DNA from: Cristatella mucedo
Taxonomy: Eukaryota > Bryozoa > Phylactolaemata > Cristatellidae
Length of the DNA: 64,000 nucleotides
Assembly (NCBI GenBank): GCA_009760855.2
Contig: WPIO01000149.1
Span: 486,001-550,000 of the forward strand
Direction of reading: 5' to 3'
The translations under genes were made by a program, and so were the position numbers. Positions 48,430-60,224 of this stretch are shown piece by piece (positions within the stretch are counted from its first letter, which is position 1; every line of letters starts with the position of its first letter). The notes beneath the pieces are model-generated. The model saw only the letters and a program-made list of their open reading frames with translations, was not told the DNA's origin and ran no database searches.

Positions 48430-48760
48430 TAGACGCACTGAATTATGCTCAGGTACGGACACAAAACACACTCAGGTACGTACGCAGAACGCACAGGAAC
48501 ACAAAAGACTAGTTCACCGGGGAGTAAGGGACAACTGGCGAAAGCGGATGCGTCATTAGCTGGGACTGAACGGTTCAAAGTCAATGCAGGCAGTGGCGGA
48601 AGCAGAAAGCCGAAGAGAGTTCCAGGCTTTGGTGCGCACAAACTGCCGGATCGATCGCCAATAGATTTCAATTTAGTTCGAGGAATGGCGAGACGACAGG
48701 CAGCCGCTGAGCGGGTGACGCGAGAGAGCACGGGAGGATCGGGAAGATCGAAGAGGTCAA
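48430..48760 (-). mobile_element. Third LINE type, C-terminal RT fragment
   Basis: On -: RTKLKSIGDRSGSLCAPKPG followed by TLFGFLLPPLPALTLNRSVP, a diverged form of the FGDRSFSVAAPRLWNSLP C-terminal motif of LINE ORF2. Confidence 0.6.
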
Positions 48761-48964
48761 GGTCAATGCTGGGGCAAGCGAGTCGAGCGAATTCCCGGAG
48801 AGAGGATCGCGAAGGCGATTCAACCGCGGAGCCAGGGAGTCAGCGGAGCTCAGGCAGAAACGATGCGATGTGGCAGCCAAGCCATTGGCTACAGACCCGA
48901 AGAACTGCTGCGTTTGAATAATGTCGACGCGACGGAAAAAGGGGCGCGAGCTAGTAGTCGGTGA

Positions 48965-49620
48965 TTCGTTTTAGGTCCACTCATTTTCGTTATTTATTCT
49001 ACCTCTCTTGCCCATGTATGCAATCGCCAAGCTTAACGTGGGCCTTCGTGCTACTCAGATGACGCACAAGTGCAGTGTACTTGTGCTTCGATACTTTCCT
49101 GCCTTCTGGTATCTCAAACATTCTCGGCTCCCTGACAGCATATTGTTGACATCTGCGCTTACATAGCCGTGACAAGTTGGTACTATAAATAAGCCAGATT
49201 ATAACTGTCTAGATATTATTCGGGTTCCTGAATTATAGTGACTCGGATCCGGGTGTCTCTTAGTCTGCGGTTAAGCGGCATAACATGTCTAATTCGTGTA
49301 TAACTTACTAGTTTCCCTCTTCACGCTGGGCCAGGCAGTTCAGTGATGCTCTGAGCGTCGCAAGAGAGAGCAAAATTATTTCAACCGGATAAACCCATCC
49401 GAGCTTCACAGTAAACTCTGTCTACTTTATCTACGTAGCGCTGTAAACACTTTCGACTGCTAGGAGGAGGACACCGCAGCCATGATGGACAAACAGTGTA
49501 TTATTGGCCGTCCTGGACTTCTGTAGCTCGCTACTTGCAGGTCTTCCTGCTAGAGCAATGAGCCGCTTAAAGTTGGCCAAGAACTCGACAACCAGGCGCG
49601 TCTGCCATTACAGTAAAGAC
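48965..49620 (+). mobile_element. Very degenerate L2-like LINE remains
   Basis: Scattered similarity to the RT region (PLIFVIYLLPL..., AIAKLNVG, CAVYLCFD) and to the C-terminal part near 49500-49600 (VLDFCSSLLAGLPARAM). Confidence 0.5.
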
Positions 49621-49624
49621 TACC

Positions 49625-51345
49625 ATAGTAATAATACTAACAGTAATAACAATAATACGCTTGATAAAGCTCTCTCATAGAACTCTATCTCTTTACAGGC
49701 ACTTTACATTTGCTTCAAAAGAAACACGATCGCATAGTGAGTGGTATCATGCTTGATAAACAGCATGAATAGCATGGTTAGAAGTGCCAGGCACAGGGTC
49801 AACATGCAAGTGTGGTTAGTGGCAGCTTGCAACAGTGTCAGCACTCATAGGCACATAAAGAACGAATCACAGGGACCCACTAAATGCTGTCATCAATAGG
49901 TGCGCTTTAAATTTCTGTTTAAATGTGGCCAAGTCAAGGGATATTGTGACGCAAGTTGGGAGTGAGTTCCAGGCTTTGGGAGCATACGAACTAAATGCAC
50001 GGTCTCCAAAGGATTTGAGGTTTGTACGAGGTATAGGTAAACAGTTAGATTCCGAAAAGCAGGTGGTACGATGCTTGGCCTGGTGGGGAAGTAGATCTTA
50101 TATGTAGGCTGGAGCCAAAGAATGAAGGGACCTAAGCGGTTGAGGAGATGGTTGATCGTCGATATCAGCAAGTTTGGATTGTGCATCTGTGATTCACCAA
50201 CGTTTTAATTGAAGCTAGACTTGGCCTTGCTACGATCGATTGGTACGACCTACAGTAATCCTCGTAAGCCTGTCCATAGACAGTCAGTCCTGATCTTTTA
50301 AATACTTTTTTTAAGCTTGCGCTTAGTAGACCTAGCTTGTTTAAGGTCTGGGGTAAACCACAGGCTGTCTAGGCGAGGGCGCACACTTCGCTTAGTCACA
50401 GGTGCAAACTCGTCGAGCGTGTCGGCTGGTGTTGTGTTGCTATCTACCAATGATTACAGATCGGATGGAGGACTGAGCAGCAGAGGCGAGGCAGATATTC
50501 TCGCACGAACAGCATCAACGTTAAGGGTCTTGAGGTTTCGCGATTCACAGGTAATTTTAGAGGAGGAGTAGGAAGGCACACATTGTAGACTGAATGAGAT
50601 TTGCATGTGGTCAGATAAGCAGGATTTGTTAATAATTGGTAATGACAAAGTGCAGTTGTATGAGAAAATGTGGTCGAGTGTGCGACCCTTGATATTAGTA
50701 GTACCATCCACATGAGCCACAAGAGACAATGTCAGTCAATGCACGAAATTCAGTACTGAAGGCGTCAGACAAGTTATCAAAGTAAATATTGAAATCACCT
50801 ATAACGAGGAAGGATCATTTTCTTGCACACAGAATCAAAATGAGGTCAGAGAAATCTGAGATAAAGGAGGATTTGGTACCTGATGGGCGATAGAGTTCTG
50901 CCACCATCGGTAGCTTGTTTTTGGATGAGACCAAGACAATGGATTCAAAAGACTGCTTCGAAGGTACTGCAAATGGCTTGAACTTAAATTTCGAGCGAAC
51001 GATAATACCAACTCCACCTCCAGTTTGCATTGATCTAGGGATGTGAAAGAATGAGAAACCAGTCGGGGTAGCGTCTTTAATTTTCGGGTAGTTTATTGAT
51101 TTTAGCCAAGTTTCCGTCAAGGCGAGCAGGTCGAGACCTTTTTCAGAAATAAGGTCCTTTATTGCACATTGAGCGAGGATTCCAAAGGCAAACGTTAAAT
51201 CGGGCCGGTGGAGTTATAACAGGCCTGATGACCACCAAGTTAGAGAGATTCACAGTGACGCATGTGGGGGAGCGTACTGAGTGGTTCGAGACAATGCCAG
51301 GAATACCGAACTCAGCTCGAAGTTTCAGCCACACGGGCGGCGTCT
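49625..51345 (-). mobile_element. L2-like LINE lacking the RT core
   Basis: On -: 5' region (FNVCLWNPRSMCN), endonuclease (LTETWLKSINYPKIKDATPT, VAELYRPSGTK, then SLVAHVDGTTNIKGRTLDHI), the linker to TINHLLNRL, then directly GPFILWLQPTYKIYF and the C-terminal and 3' end with (ATT)n-type tail at 49622-49660. About 1 kb of RT is missing at about 50130. Confidence 0.9.
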
Positions 51346-51599
51346 AAGGTGGCGGCTCCGGCCACTGCGGCGACTCCAGGGTGCTTTTCTTTTGTCAATG
51401 CGTAATTCACGAATCTTAGAAAGCAGCATTAACACCTAGGAATGCATTTGATCTACGATGAAGAAGCGATAATAGCTGTGCACGAACATAACTAACATGC
51501 AGGACACTAGCCGCCGGCGTAGCTAAGGCCGCCTCCGGTGTGGGAGACGCGGCAGCGCGAAGCAATAAGCGTTTAGATATGCGTAGGCGCGTAATTTCT

Positions 51600-52140
51600 T
51601 AATTGCGCTACTTCTCACTAACCTGAAAAACGAATGTTGGCAGATCAATAGACGACGCAATGCTGCTCGGTAGTGATTTATAGGCTTTGGGAGCGTAGAA
51701 CTGAATTTAAAGCTATTTAAGGGCAAAACAATCGACCGCTGTCAGGAGAGCCGATGATGCGACGGAAGACGTGACGTGAAAATAATTCACACAGGTCATA
51801 GGTCATTCATATAGGTAGCCCGAAGCAACCGAACTAATGGACCTAAAGGTGAGTGACAGAATCTTGAAGTCAATGTGAATCTTGACCGGAGCCTGCGCAG
51901 ATTGGTGTAATGTGACAGTTGCCATGTTTAAAACAGATAAGCCTAGCTGCAGATTTTTGCAATCAACTGTAAGCGTCTTATTGCACATGCTGATCCAAGC
52001 ACATGCAAACATTCGATTGATAAGTACTGAGTTGCAAAAGCCTAGTTGGGATATCCCGAATTCACGGACGAGCTTTGCAGAGCTGTCTTATCTAAGAAAG
52101 CACGAACTTTTAAACAATTATCCGTAGACGAAAATGAAAG
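51600..52140 (-). mobile_element. L2-like LINE fragment
   Basis: On -: IHIDFKILSLTFRSISSVAS corresponds to KRIDFKILSLTFRSLDYLAS of the copy at 22160-22250; neighbouring sequence is decayed. Confidence 0.65.
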
Positions 52141-52159
52141 ACAATTTCACAGTATTGAT

Positions 52160-54780
52160 GTGTTCATCTAGTTAAGTCATTTTGGAAGAGGCCACCCAGA
52201 TTGCAGCTTGAAGAGGCTACAGGAGATTTTCTGGCTACAAATGCGCACACTGTGCCTTTGGCTGTGTTCTTACTGAGAATCTCCGAATTTTAGGCCGACT
52301 TTTTATGCAGCTTACGTGGTAATCTAAATAAAACCCAGTTTATAATAGTACATTGGATGCATGCGAGTTTAACGATCGACTAGTTTTTATGTAAACTTAT
52401 GTCTTTCAGGATATTTTCCATTTATTTAAGCCCACACTTACAGACTTGCCTTGGGGTTTCTGCTTTGGACGTGTGTCTGAAATACTAATTTGCCTTTTTT
52501 TGCCTAATTTTGCCTTATTCCATGCATGTTGCATGTACACCCAAATTTATCGTATCTAGCTAGCATTACTTGATGCATCTCAATTTTCAGACATTTATAT
52601 TTCCTGTTCGGAAGAAAAAAATAAATCTGATTCATCAGAGGCACTATTGTCGAGGGTCTAATTTCGCTGGCGTCTGTTTGCACAGCCTCTCGCTCGTGAG
52701 ATGCGACCTAGAAGAGAGATACGACGTGCCGTCCTAGAAGGGCACGTCCTCCGTGTCGAGCCTCCTCCGCTTGAAGTAAACTGACTGAGTGTGGCGCGTA
52801 GCGGCCAATTTCATCTCGTTCGACTGCATCACGACCGTTTAAAAGCCTGCGCTGGTCACGTGACACTAAAATAAAAGATATGGCAGAATCTAATCGAGTA
52901 CTCACCAATCGACACTTGCGGTATCCGACAGGCCGCACCTTCTAGCGATGCTATGAACCGTTTCCTATTTTTGCGAAATTACCTCTACAGTGAGCTCATT
53001 GACCACTAACTTGAGTGTATATGTGCGCAAAATTTCGCGAAGGTGTAGAACGGTACTGCAAAGCTAGCTCCAGGCGGGCTCATCAGTTGTTCGTTCTTCC
53101 TGGCGGCAAGCTTGATAGAACTTCGCTCCACGCTGCTGGACGATCAGGCGCAACAGCTTCTGTCTGCTGAACTCGATGACGCTCACTTGAGAGTTTGCAT
53201 TCGTCGTACGGTTAACCTTGGCTAAAAATGAGAAGAGTGTAGAAGGGAAATAACAACGATAGATAAAAGACGGCGTAAGCCTAGTTGCAAGCTACTCAAT
53301 CGTATGTAAGCCCTGTTCAATATGACTTGTTACAATGGCTTGAACTATTGCCGGAAGCGAAAACATCGCGGAGCCAATGGCCAAGTTCTGCGGAGCTCTT
53401 GGTCAAGCGACACATTTCTCAGAGGACACCGGTTAAGTTTTGTGGGCTCTAAAGCTTCGAGTGTGCCAGAATGAGCTTCACACTCACTTTTTAAAGTTAC
53501 CGAGCGAAGTGCAGCTCCCTTGTCTTGCAGTGAATGATGCACAGACGCGTACACACTGCGCATAATTTTAAGCCAAATGCGCAAGCAGAGACGTAGCCAG
53601 ATATTTTTTAGATGGCCGACCTTGACCTGGGCATGGGTGATTTAAAAAGCGGCGTCAAGGTCACGCCAAGGTGAACGTCTCTTTGAACTCCCGACTCGTC
53701 TTTTCAGAGATTTGGCGAGCAGGCTGCCGCCCTATTTCAATCGAATGATGCAAGATTAAGACGAAAGATCTCCAAGGTCTAATCAAGAGCCTTGGTTATA
53801 GAAGAGTGACGACATGTTTTTTAATAAAACAAGCTTATTTTTATCTCGTCATTATGAACGCCTCCTCCAGCCATCCAATTTACTGAAGGAACTATTTGCT
53901 AGAGCGCCACGCGCTGCCAGTTTCCCTAGAGGCTGGCTTGTTAGCTGCATTAACTTTTGCTTACCGACCTACTAGCCATGCGATGCTGCGCAATAGTACG
54001 CAAATCGATCGCCGAGTCCGAGCTCCGAGTGGAAATACGATGCAATAAATAAGCCTCGGTTTTTCGTCTTTGTTGATTAATATAACTCGCGTCTTAACGT
54101 CAGTAACTCGCGGGGATAGTCTCACAGAGAATTCACTGCAGCCACCCACGTCGGTTGAGATATTGAAAGACAGCAATGCTATACTGTCCAGATTATGAGA
54201 GCCCTAGAGAGTAATAGAGGTTCATTAATTACAACGCGTAGAAATCGGATGACTTTTATAAGTTATAATCAATCAACTGCACGCCGGGCTTCGAAGTGGC
54301 AATGCGAAGTTCGGAAGTACGCAATGGCTGACGCTGCACACCTACATCTCTTTGTGGCTATGAAATAGCCTGGTCTACGTTAATGATATAGACTTGTTCT
54401 GTTACGCTTTTAGGCATTTATCGTTGCTGCCGTACTTGGCTAAAGTCAAAATACGAGCGTGTATCGGGGGGGGGGAGGGTCGGTGCAAGGTATTTTGGTG
54501 CACTATGCGAGATCAAATATCTGGCACCTCCTTCCCTACTCACGCCCTCCCCCAACCGCCCATTATGAAATAAAACCCAATGTGAAAGGTGTAAAGTTAT
54601 CATAAAGACTCTCAATTATACATGCACATATACATGTGTGGATGAATTAATAAATAAAACAAGAGCTCACTGCTTGTAGACTCGCTTCGCTGAGTCGTAC
54701 TAAAAGTAGTCACGGTATGGTCACAGAAGACAACGGTGCGCCATCTTGTCGAGTGATGAACTGACGGACTATCTGGCTTT
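52160..54780. other. Unassigned intergenic stretch
   Basis: About 2.6 kb with no conserved frame or recognised transposon. Includes a perfect GTCACGTGAC at 52855-52864 and a small G run at 54468-54476. Confidence 0.55.
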
Positions 54781-54789
54781 AATTAGTAG

Positions 54790-57120
54790 AAATGTTTCCA
54801 CTTTTTTAATCACAAGAGAAGATGCTAAGTCTGATTCAATAGAAATTGTTGCCAAGCCAGCCAGTCTTTCTTGGCTTATTTTTGAACGACGATAATTTTG
54901 TAACAGTTTTAATTTTGAAATTCTTTTTTGCCATAGGCTATTGAAATTTCCAAGGTCAATAAAATTCTGAGTGCCACTGAAAGCCTAGGAAAAATTTCTA
55001 TGAATGTATGCTGCAGTAGAAATTGTAAGACTTCTTGGGGATTCATAGTCTGAGGAAGCCTCCTGGCAATGACTTACAGCTCACAGCACAATTACTCTCC
55101 ATCTAAATCCTTACTGTCTCCATGAGAAAGAGACTCCTCGAAAGACTTCCACTCACCAAGATGTCGAGATGTCAAGATAAAGATGTCGGAAATCTTGAAG
55201 ATATCATACAGGAACCCGAATAATGCTCTGTGCTGTTGAATTTGATTGAACCTTTCTGCTATAGATTCTGCTACCACACTTAGATTAGCATAATAATAAA
55301 GCGCCTAGAGAGGGATTAAGTTCTCCGAGGGCGCTTTATCAAGTGCATTATTATTATTATTATTATATAGCATAATAAGAGTTAACCTAACGGCTCTCCT
55401 CGGGATCATGTACAGCCTCATCTTGCGCTTCATAATCAAACAGTCTTCTTTTTCTTAATTGGCGATTTGCTTCAAAAGTGGGTTCAATCTCCAACTCTAT
55501 AGTCATTTGATTTGCATCCGCCAATATTTAATGGATGCTCTCTTCACTGTGGAGAGTACTGATGTACTTTTTGGTGTTTTCCAGTTGTTTAACTCTCAGT
55601 CTCAAGCAGTTTCTGTGTGCCGTAGACATTTTTGGGTGACATTGACCTCAAGAAATATTTTAAACGATAAGAAGCAATACTACAAATGAAAATTAAGATA
55701 TTATATTAATCCATGTTTGTGCTAAAGATCTCGCCATATCTCAAGCCATCCCTTTCTGACTCGTATCTCTAAACATCCCAATCAGAGCATCATGGACTTT
55801 GTCAAGGTTGTACCTCAATGGTTTCAGAGCATCAGTGGTACTTTCCCATCTTGTTTCACTGAGTGGTTTTACCGTAAGATCACTGGCATCAGTGATATGA
55901 CAATGAGGATCCCATAACGCCGAGTAGATGCTGAGAAAAAATTGGATGTTTGCTGCACCAAAGCAAAGAAATTTACAGCCCCCAGGCAACTCTTTGCTGC
56001 ATCATTTGAAAAGCCAGATTCAGGGAGTGGGCACTGGAGGTACATAGAAGGCACGCGGATTTATGTTTAGTATACTCTTTTACACTTCATTTTTCTTGCC
56101 TTTCATGTTACTGCCATTGACATACCCTTTGTCCTCTCACATTTTGAGCACCCGGTCCCACATCTTTAAGCTGCTCAAACAGAAACTTAGTAATAAATGC
56201 ACATGTGGCCTCTTTTAACGGGACGAAACCAAGAAAGTTCTCTCTGATTATCGCTTAGGTTTCACTTAGATGAACAAAACGAATAATCATGGTCACCTGT
56301 TCAGTGTGGCTGACATCTAAGATATCCGGATAGTATTTTGCTGACTTGGTTGCTTCTGTAATCTGATGCTTTATTATAGAAGATAAAGTTCATATTAATT
56401 CATACTCGGATGCCTTTGCAGAGATAATGCAGGTACGTTTCTTTGTTAGTAACTATCCGCAGGTGTTCTGTCATTAGGGGATCAAAGAGGGCCAGAAAAT
56501 CAACAAATTTGAGAAAGATTCCATTCCCAGGTGCGAAGAGGTTTTTATTTGATCCACGAAATGCTAAATTTTGAGTTCCAAATACCCTTGCTAATACAAT
56601 GAGGCGCTCCATGACACGTTTTCAATAATCTTCTTGCTGCTTAAACTTCTGTTCAATCGTCTCATCTATTGTCTTGCCTTCCGCTAGCCACACCTCTAAT
56701 TCTCTGCAAACTTGATTAATTTCTAGGTGTGATGGACTTTTCTCATGTGAGGTAACAATTGCAGACAGATCTTTCTAATCTTTAAAGCCACTTTCCTGCA
56801 TAAACGAGATTCTAGCCTTCTTGCAGAATAGCTTACAGAAAAAGCAGAATACTTCATCCCTTGATATAGAATACATCAACCAGAGGCGGCACATCTCTCG
56901 ATTTGCAAGCCTTCTTTTGTAATGGAGCTGAAACAATCTTTTTGTTGTGTGAATCTTTTGGCAAGTCACGAGCATAAACCTGTTGTGGTCTCTTTTGCAC
57001 AAGAGGTGCAGTAGTTTTTTTTCAATAGCACCAGAGGCCCATGTGGCTGGATCACTGTAATCCAACTCCGGTTTACGTGTTGCAAGACTTCAGCTCTAGT
57101 GTCTTGATTATAACTTATCA
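54790..57120 (-). pseudogene. Decayed hAT transposase (ZMYM/DUF4371 type)
   Basis: On - from 57065: DYSDPATWASGAIEKKLLHL, CRLWLMYSISRDEVFCFFCK (TTF-type zinc finger), LAFRGSNKNLFAPGNGIFLK (the LAFRG motif), then a stop-rich centre, RFNQIQQHRALFGFLYDIFK and finally VALRILLTLEISIAYG (the C-terminal hAT dimerisation motif, usually LLTLPVSVASAERSFS). This is the order of hAT transposases related to zinc-finger MYM proteins. Many stops and frameshifts. A 75-base L2 tail (55293-55368) is inserted in it. Confidence 0.85.
55293..55368 (+). mobile_element. Very short L2-type tail insertion
   Basis: Only the 3' hairpin (AAGCGCCTAGAGAGGGATT...GAGGGCGCTTTATC) and (ATT)n tail are present, inside the hAT pseudogene; an extreme 5' truncation. 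Confidence 0.88.
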
Positions 57121-57694
57121 CTGCCTCGTTTTTGTCCTTACTTAAAAGTGGAACTGTGGTTTCTTCATCTTACTGATCCAGATAATTTCCACTTCAATAT
57201 TTTTCGTCTGTGACTCGCATGGAAATTCAGTGGATGATGTTAACTTCTTTAGACGTTTTAGGAAAGAGCCCTTTCCATTTTGCTTTGTCTTTGCCCTTTT
57301 CAGCCCTCCTTACTGCTTGGAGCCCCTGCCCGTTTCTTATTATCCATAACTCTATAAAAATTAATAACATTTATAGTTTTTATAGCGCTCTTGTACTGTA
57401 AAACTTGGTATACAATGACTGACAGCCACCATTACTATTATTGACATACAGCAGCCTACCACCGGAAGCGAGAGCCTACTTCTGGTCAGCCAGCCATCGG
57501 CTACAGACCGAGGCTACAGACGGAGTTTCGGCGCAGTTAACTGCAGTACTGCTCACCTCGGCCGCACCAGCAGCGTGATTGAACCGGTCCTGGACGACCG
57601 CTGCCTGTCTGCTGTGCAGATGACAAGATTGTGCCCCCCCCCCAGCAGACCAAGAACGAGCAGCAGCCAAAAGCAGCAGTAAAAGCAAGCTGCA

Positions 57695-58078
57695 GAGACT
57701 TATCGACCACCAAGTTCTTCTAGAGCGTCTCTCGTCTCGCCTGGTCGTCACCGACACTGCTCTGCAATGGTTCAGGTCCTATCTCATTGTGAGATTCCAG
57801 AGTATTGATGTGAATGAACAACGATCATCCGAGGAACCTTTGAAATATGGGGTGCCTCAGGGCTCCGTGCTTGGTCCGGTTCATTTCACGGTTTAGACTG
57901 CCCCTCTTATCGATGTGATTACCAAGCACAATATAGGCTTTCACTTAAATGCGGATGACACTCAGTTGTACCTTTGATTTGATCCCTCCCAGCCGTCGAG
58001 CACCTTGAATTCTCTCAACTCCTTTGCTTCATGTATTGGTCACATCCGCACATGGATCTCAACAAATTTTCTCAAATG
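57695..58078 (+). mobile_element. L2-like LINE RT fragment
   Basis: [52 protein letters not shown], and a final FLKW that runs directly into the histone H4 pseudogene. Confidence 0.88.
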
Positions 58079-58080
58079 GA

Positions 58081-58393
58081 AAGGGAGGTAGAGGTCTTGG
58101 AAAGGACGGCGCCAAGCGTCGCCGCAAGGTTCTTCGCGACAAGGTCAGGGGAATCGCAAAGCCGGCTATCCACCGCCTTGCCCGCCGTGGCGGCTTGTAG
58201 CGTATCTCGGGCCTCATCTACGAGGAGACCCACGGCGTGCTGAAGGTATTCCTCGAGAACGTGACCCGCGGCCCTGTGACGTATACGGAGCACACGAAGA
58301 GGAAGGCGACAACAGCCATGGACCTGGTGTGCGCGCTCAAGCGAAAAGGTCAAGGTCAAGCGACAGGGGGACCTGTACGGCTTTGGAGGTTAA
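58081..58393 (+). pseudogene. Histone H4 pseudogene
   Basis: From residue 5 or so the frame reads [35 protein letters not shown], a TAG at 58198-58200, then [20 protein letters not shown] and [20 protein letters not shown]. Near the end GTCAAG is duplicated, shifting the frame; the normal RQG-LYGFGG end and TAA are in another frame (to 58393). Start codon and first residues are missing. A degenerate histone 3' stem-loop (GGCCTTTTTTAGGATC) follows at 58419-58434. Not functional. Confidence 0.95.
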
Positions 58394-58607
58394 GCAGCTT
58401 CGTTTTGCGTTCTCAATCGGCCTTTTTTAGGATCACTCACTCAAAGCGAGTATCTTGCGTCAACTATGGCTTTCTCCGCGGTGCGCTGTAGTTAGCCTGA
58501 AGCTACATGCGATTAGATGTTGTTTTAAACCTTGCTTAAATGCAGCGGCACTAGCGCACGACGTACCTAACAGATAATTCGGGCATAGTCCGGGGCTATG
58601 ACGAACG

Positions 58608-58745
58608 GTCGCCGAGGTTTGGTCCAGGGGTAAGTTATTTAACGACTAAGGTCATGCTCGAGCCTTGCACTTTGTATGTAAGGAGCTCGCATAGAGATAT
58701 ACGGTCTCTTAGCGAGCGATACGAATTACTTATCATTTTTTCATT
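58608..58745 (+). mobile_element. SINE B, diverged copy
   Basis: GGTTTGGTCCAGGGGTAAGT head, CATGCTCGAGCC B-box, and a tail (GTATGTAAGGAGCTCGCATA...CTCTTAGCGAGCGATACGAATTA) parallel to the copy at 39846. Confidence 0.65.
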
Positions 58746-58769
58746 AACGACGCCCGAATTCGGTAGCCT

Positions 58770-59080
58770 ATGCCTGGTACGGTCACAAAGCCTTGAACGA
58801 ACTAATGACTGACGTCGCGACATGCCGCGACTTGATCATATTTAAAAAGAAGCTAAAACGCACCTGTTTTTGATAGCAGTTGGTGGGTTCTTGTGATTTG
58901 TTCTTTAGGTGCTTATGCGTGCTGATACTGTACATGCTAACCCAAAAGATATTTGCATGTTGACACTTTGCATGCTACCTCTTGACAATATAAGGCTTGT
59001 TGACATATGGATGTTACAGTGTAAAGCTTATGTAAAAGCTTACATTGTTCATGTAAACTGTCTAGAAAAAGATTTTACAA
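58770..59080 (+). mobile_element. L2-like LINE 3' fragment
   Basis: CATATTTAAAAAGAAGCTAAAACGCACCTG-like sequence (the FKKKLKTHLF region) and GTGCTTATGCGTGCTGATAC, then a decayed 3' UTR. Confidence 0.75.
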
Positions 59081-59827
59081 TAATTTTTAAAGGCGGCCTT
59101 ATAATGCGCATCAACGCAACGGACGGGCTGGCGAGCAACGGTTTGCTCGACCGATAATCCGGATATATCCTGATTTCAGTCGCCAAGATTTGCTACTCTA
59201 CCTTGAGTGGCTTCCAGGTTCTGCGCGATCTCTACAAACTTCTCCAACCGACATCAGCGAGCTGGCACGAGCATGGCCACCGTAAGTCAAGAATCCGTAA
59301 CGAAAGAGACGGCACGAATCAGCCGGCTGTTAAGTCGGCGGAAGTAGCGTGAATCGTCCGATCGAAGCTGCGCGGAGTCAAGGCGCTCGGAGGTCATTTT
59401 AACTCGGCTTTCTTTCAGTGACTCATCGCTCGCCCGAAACAGCTTATCTGCCGGAAGTGACGGCATCGGCGGTTTTGAACATTCTCAGAGATGCGTGGGG
59501 GGAACGGATGGCGACGCCGTATTGAGCATGCAGGGGAAATGACGTGAGAGTCCACAGAAAGAGCAATTACACGCGGCTCGCGGAGAAAGCGAAAGTTTGA
59601 CTTGCACAAGCTGTCAAACTACAAGCCTCGAATAGTTGAACGATTAACTGAGACCAGCATCCGTCGAGAGGGTCGAGAATTTTCTCTATACAGATGCCAC
59701 ACTTAATTGATGAATTCAGATTGATCGAGGTGAACGACATTCCGACCGATTTTGCTCACAGAGATCATTACTCTGAGTTATGCGAAGGGAAGTGATACAA
59801 CAGTAAGGAGCAGCCGACTCAGCAGCT

Positions 59828-59979
59828 GCAGCAGCAGCGCTATCTATTTGCGTACAAGCAGAAGAAGGAGCCTCGGAGGCTTTCGAGCGCGCGCGAAGCC
59901 TGCAGCAGATGCAGCAGCAGCGCTATTTGCATACAAGCAGAAGAAGGAGCCTCGGAGGCTTTCGAGCGCGCGAAGCCTG
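59828..59979 (+). repeat. Two-copy tandem duplication in a GC-rich island
   Basis: 59828-59902 and 59908-59979 share GCAGCAGCGCTAT...ACAAGCAGAAGAAGGAGCCT and GGAGGCTTTCGAGCGCGCG with few changes. The surrounding frame is open on + (to 60081) but unlike any protein I know. Confidence 0.85.
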
Positions 59980-60224
59980 AGCCGTGAAGCGCCTCGCCGC
60001 TCAGACCCAGCGGCGAGCGAGGGGCCAGCTGAGGCAGCCACCTCAGCTGCCTCGTCTTCGCACGGGTTAGCGCCGCCGTAGCGGTCGCGTGGCACGAAAC
60101 TAGGCTCCTGCGGGCGCTCGTCGGGCGACCGAGGTCGTGGTCTCGAATCCCGCGCGCCGAGGGGGGGGGGGTGAGCCTCCAGCTGCGGCTGCCACTGGCG
60201 TCCGCTAGATGAAGTCTGCGAGCT

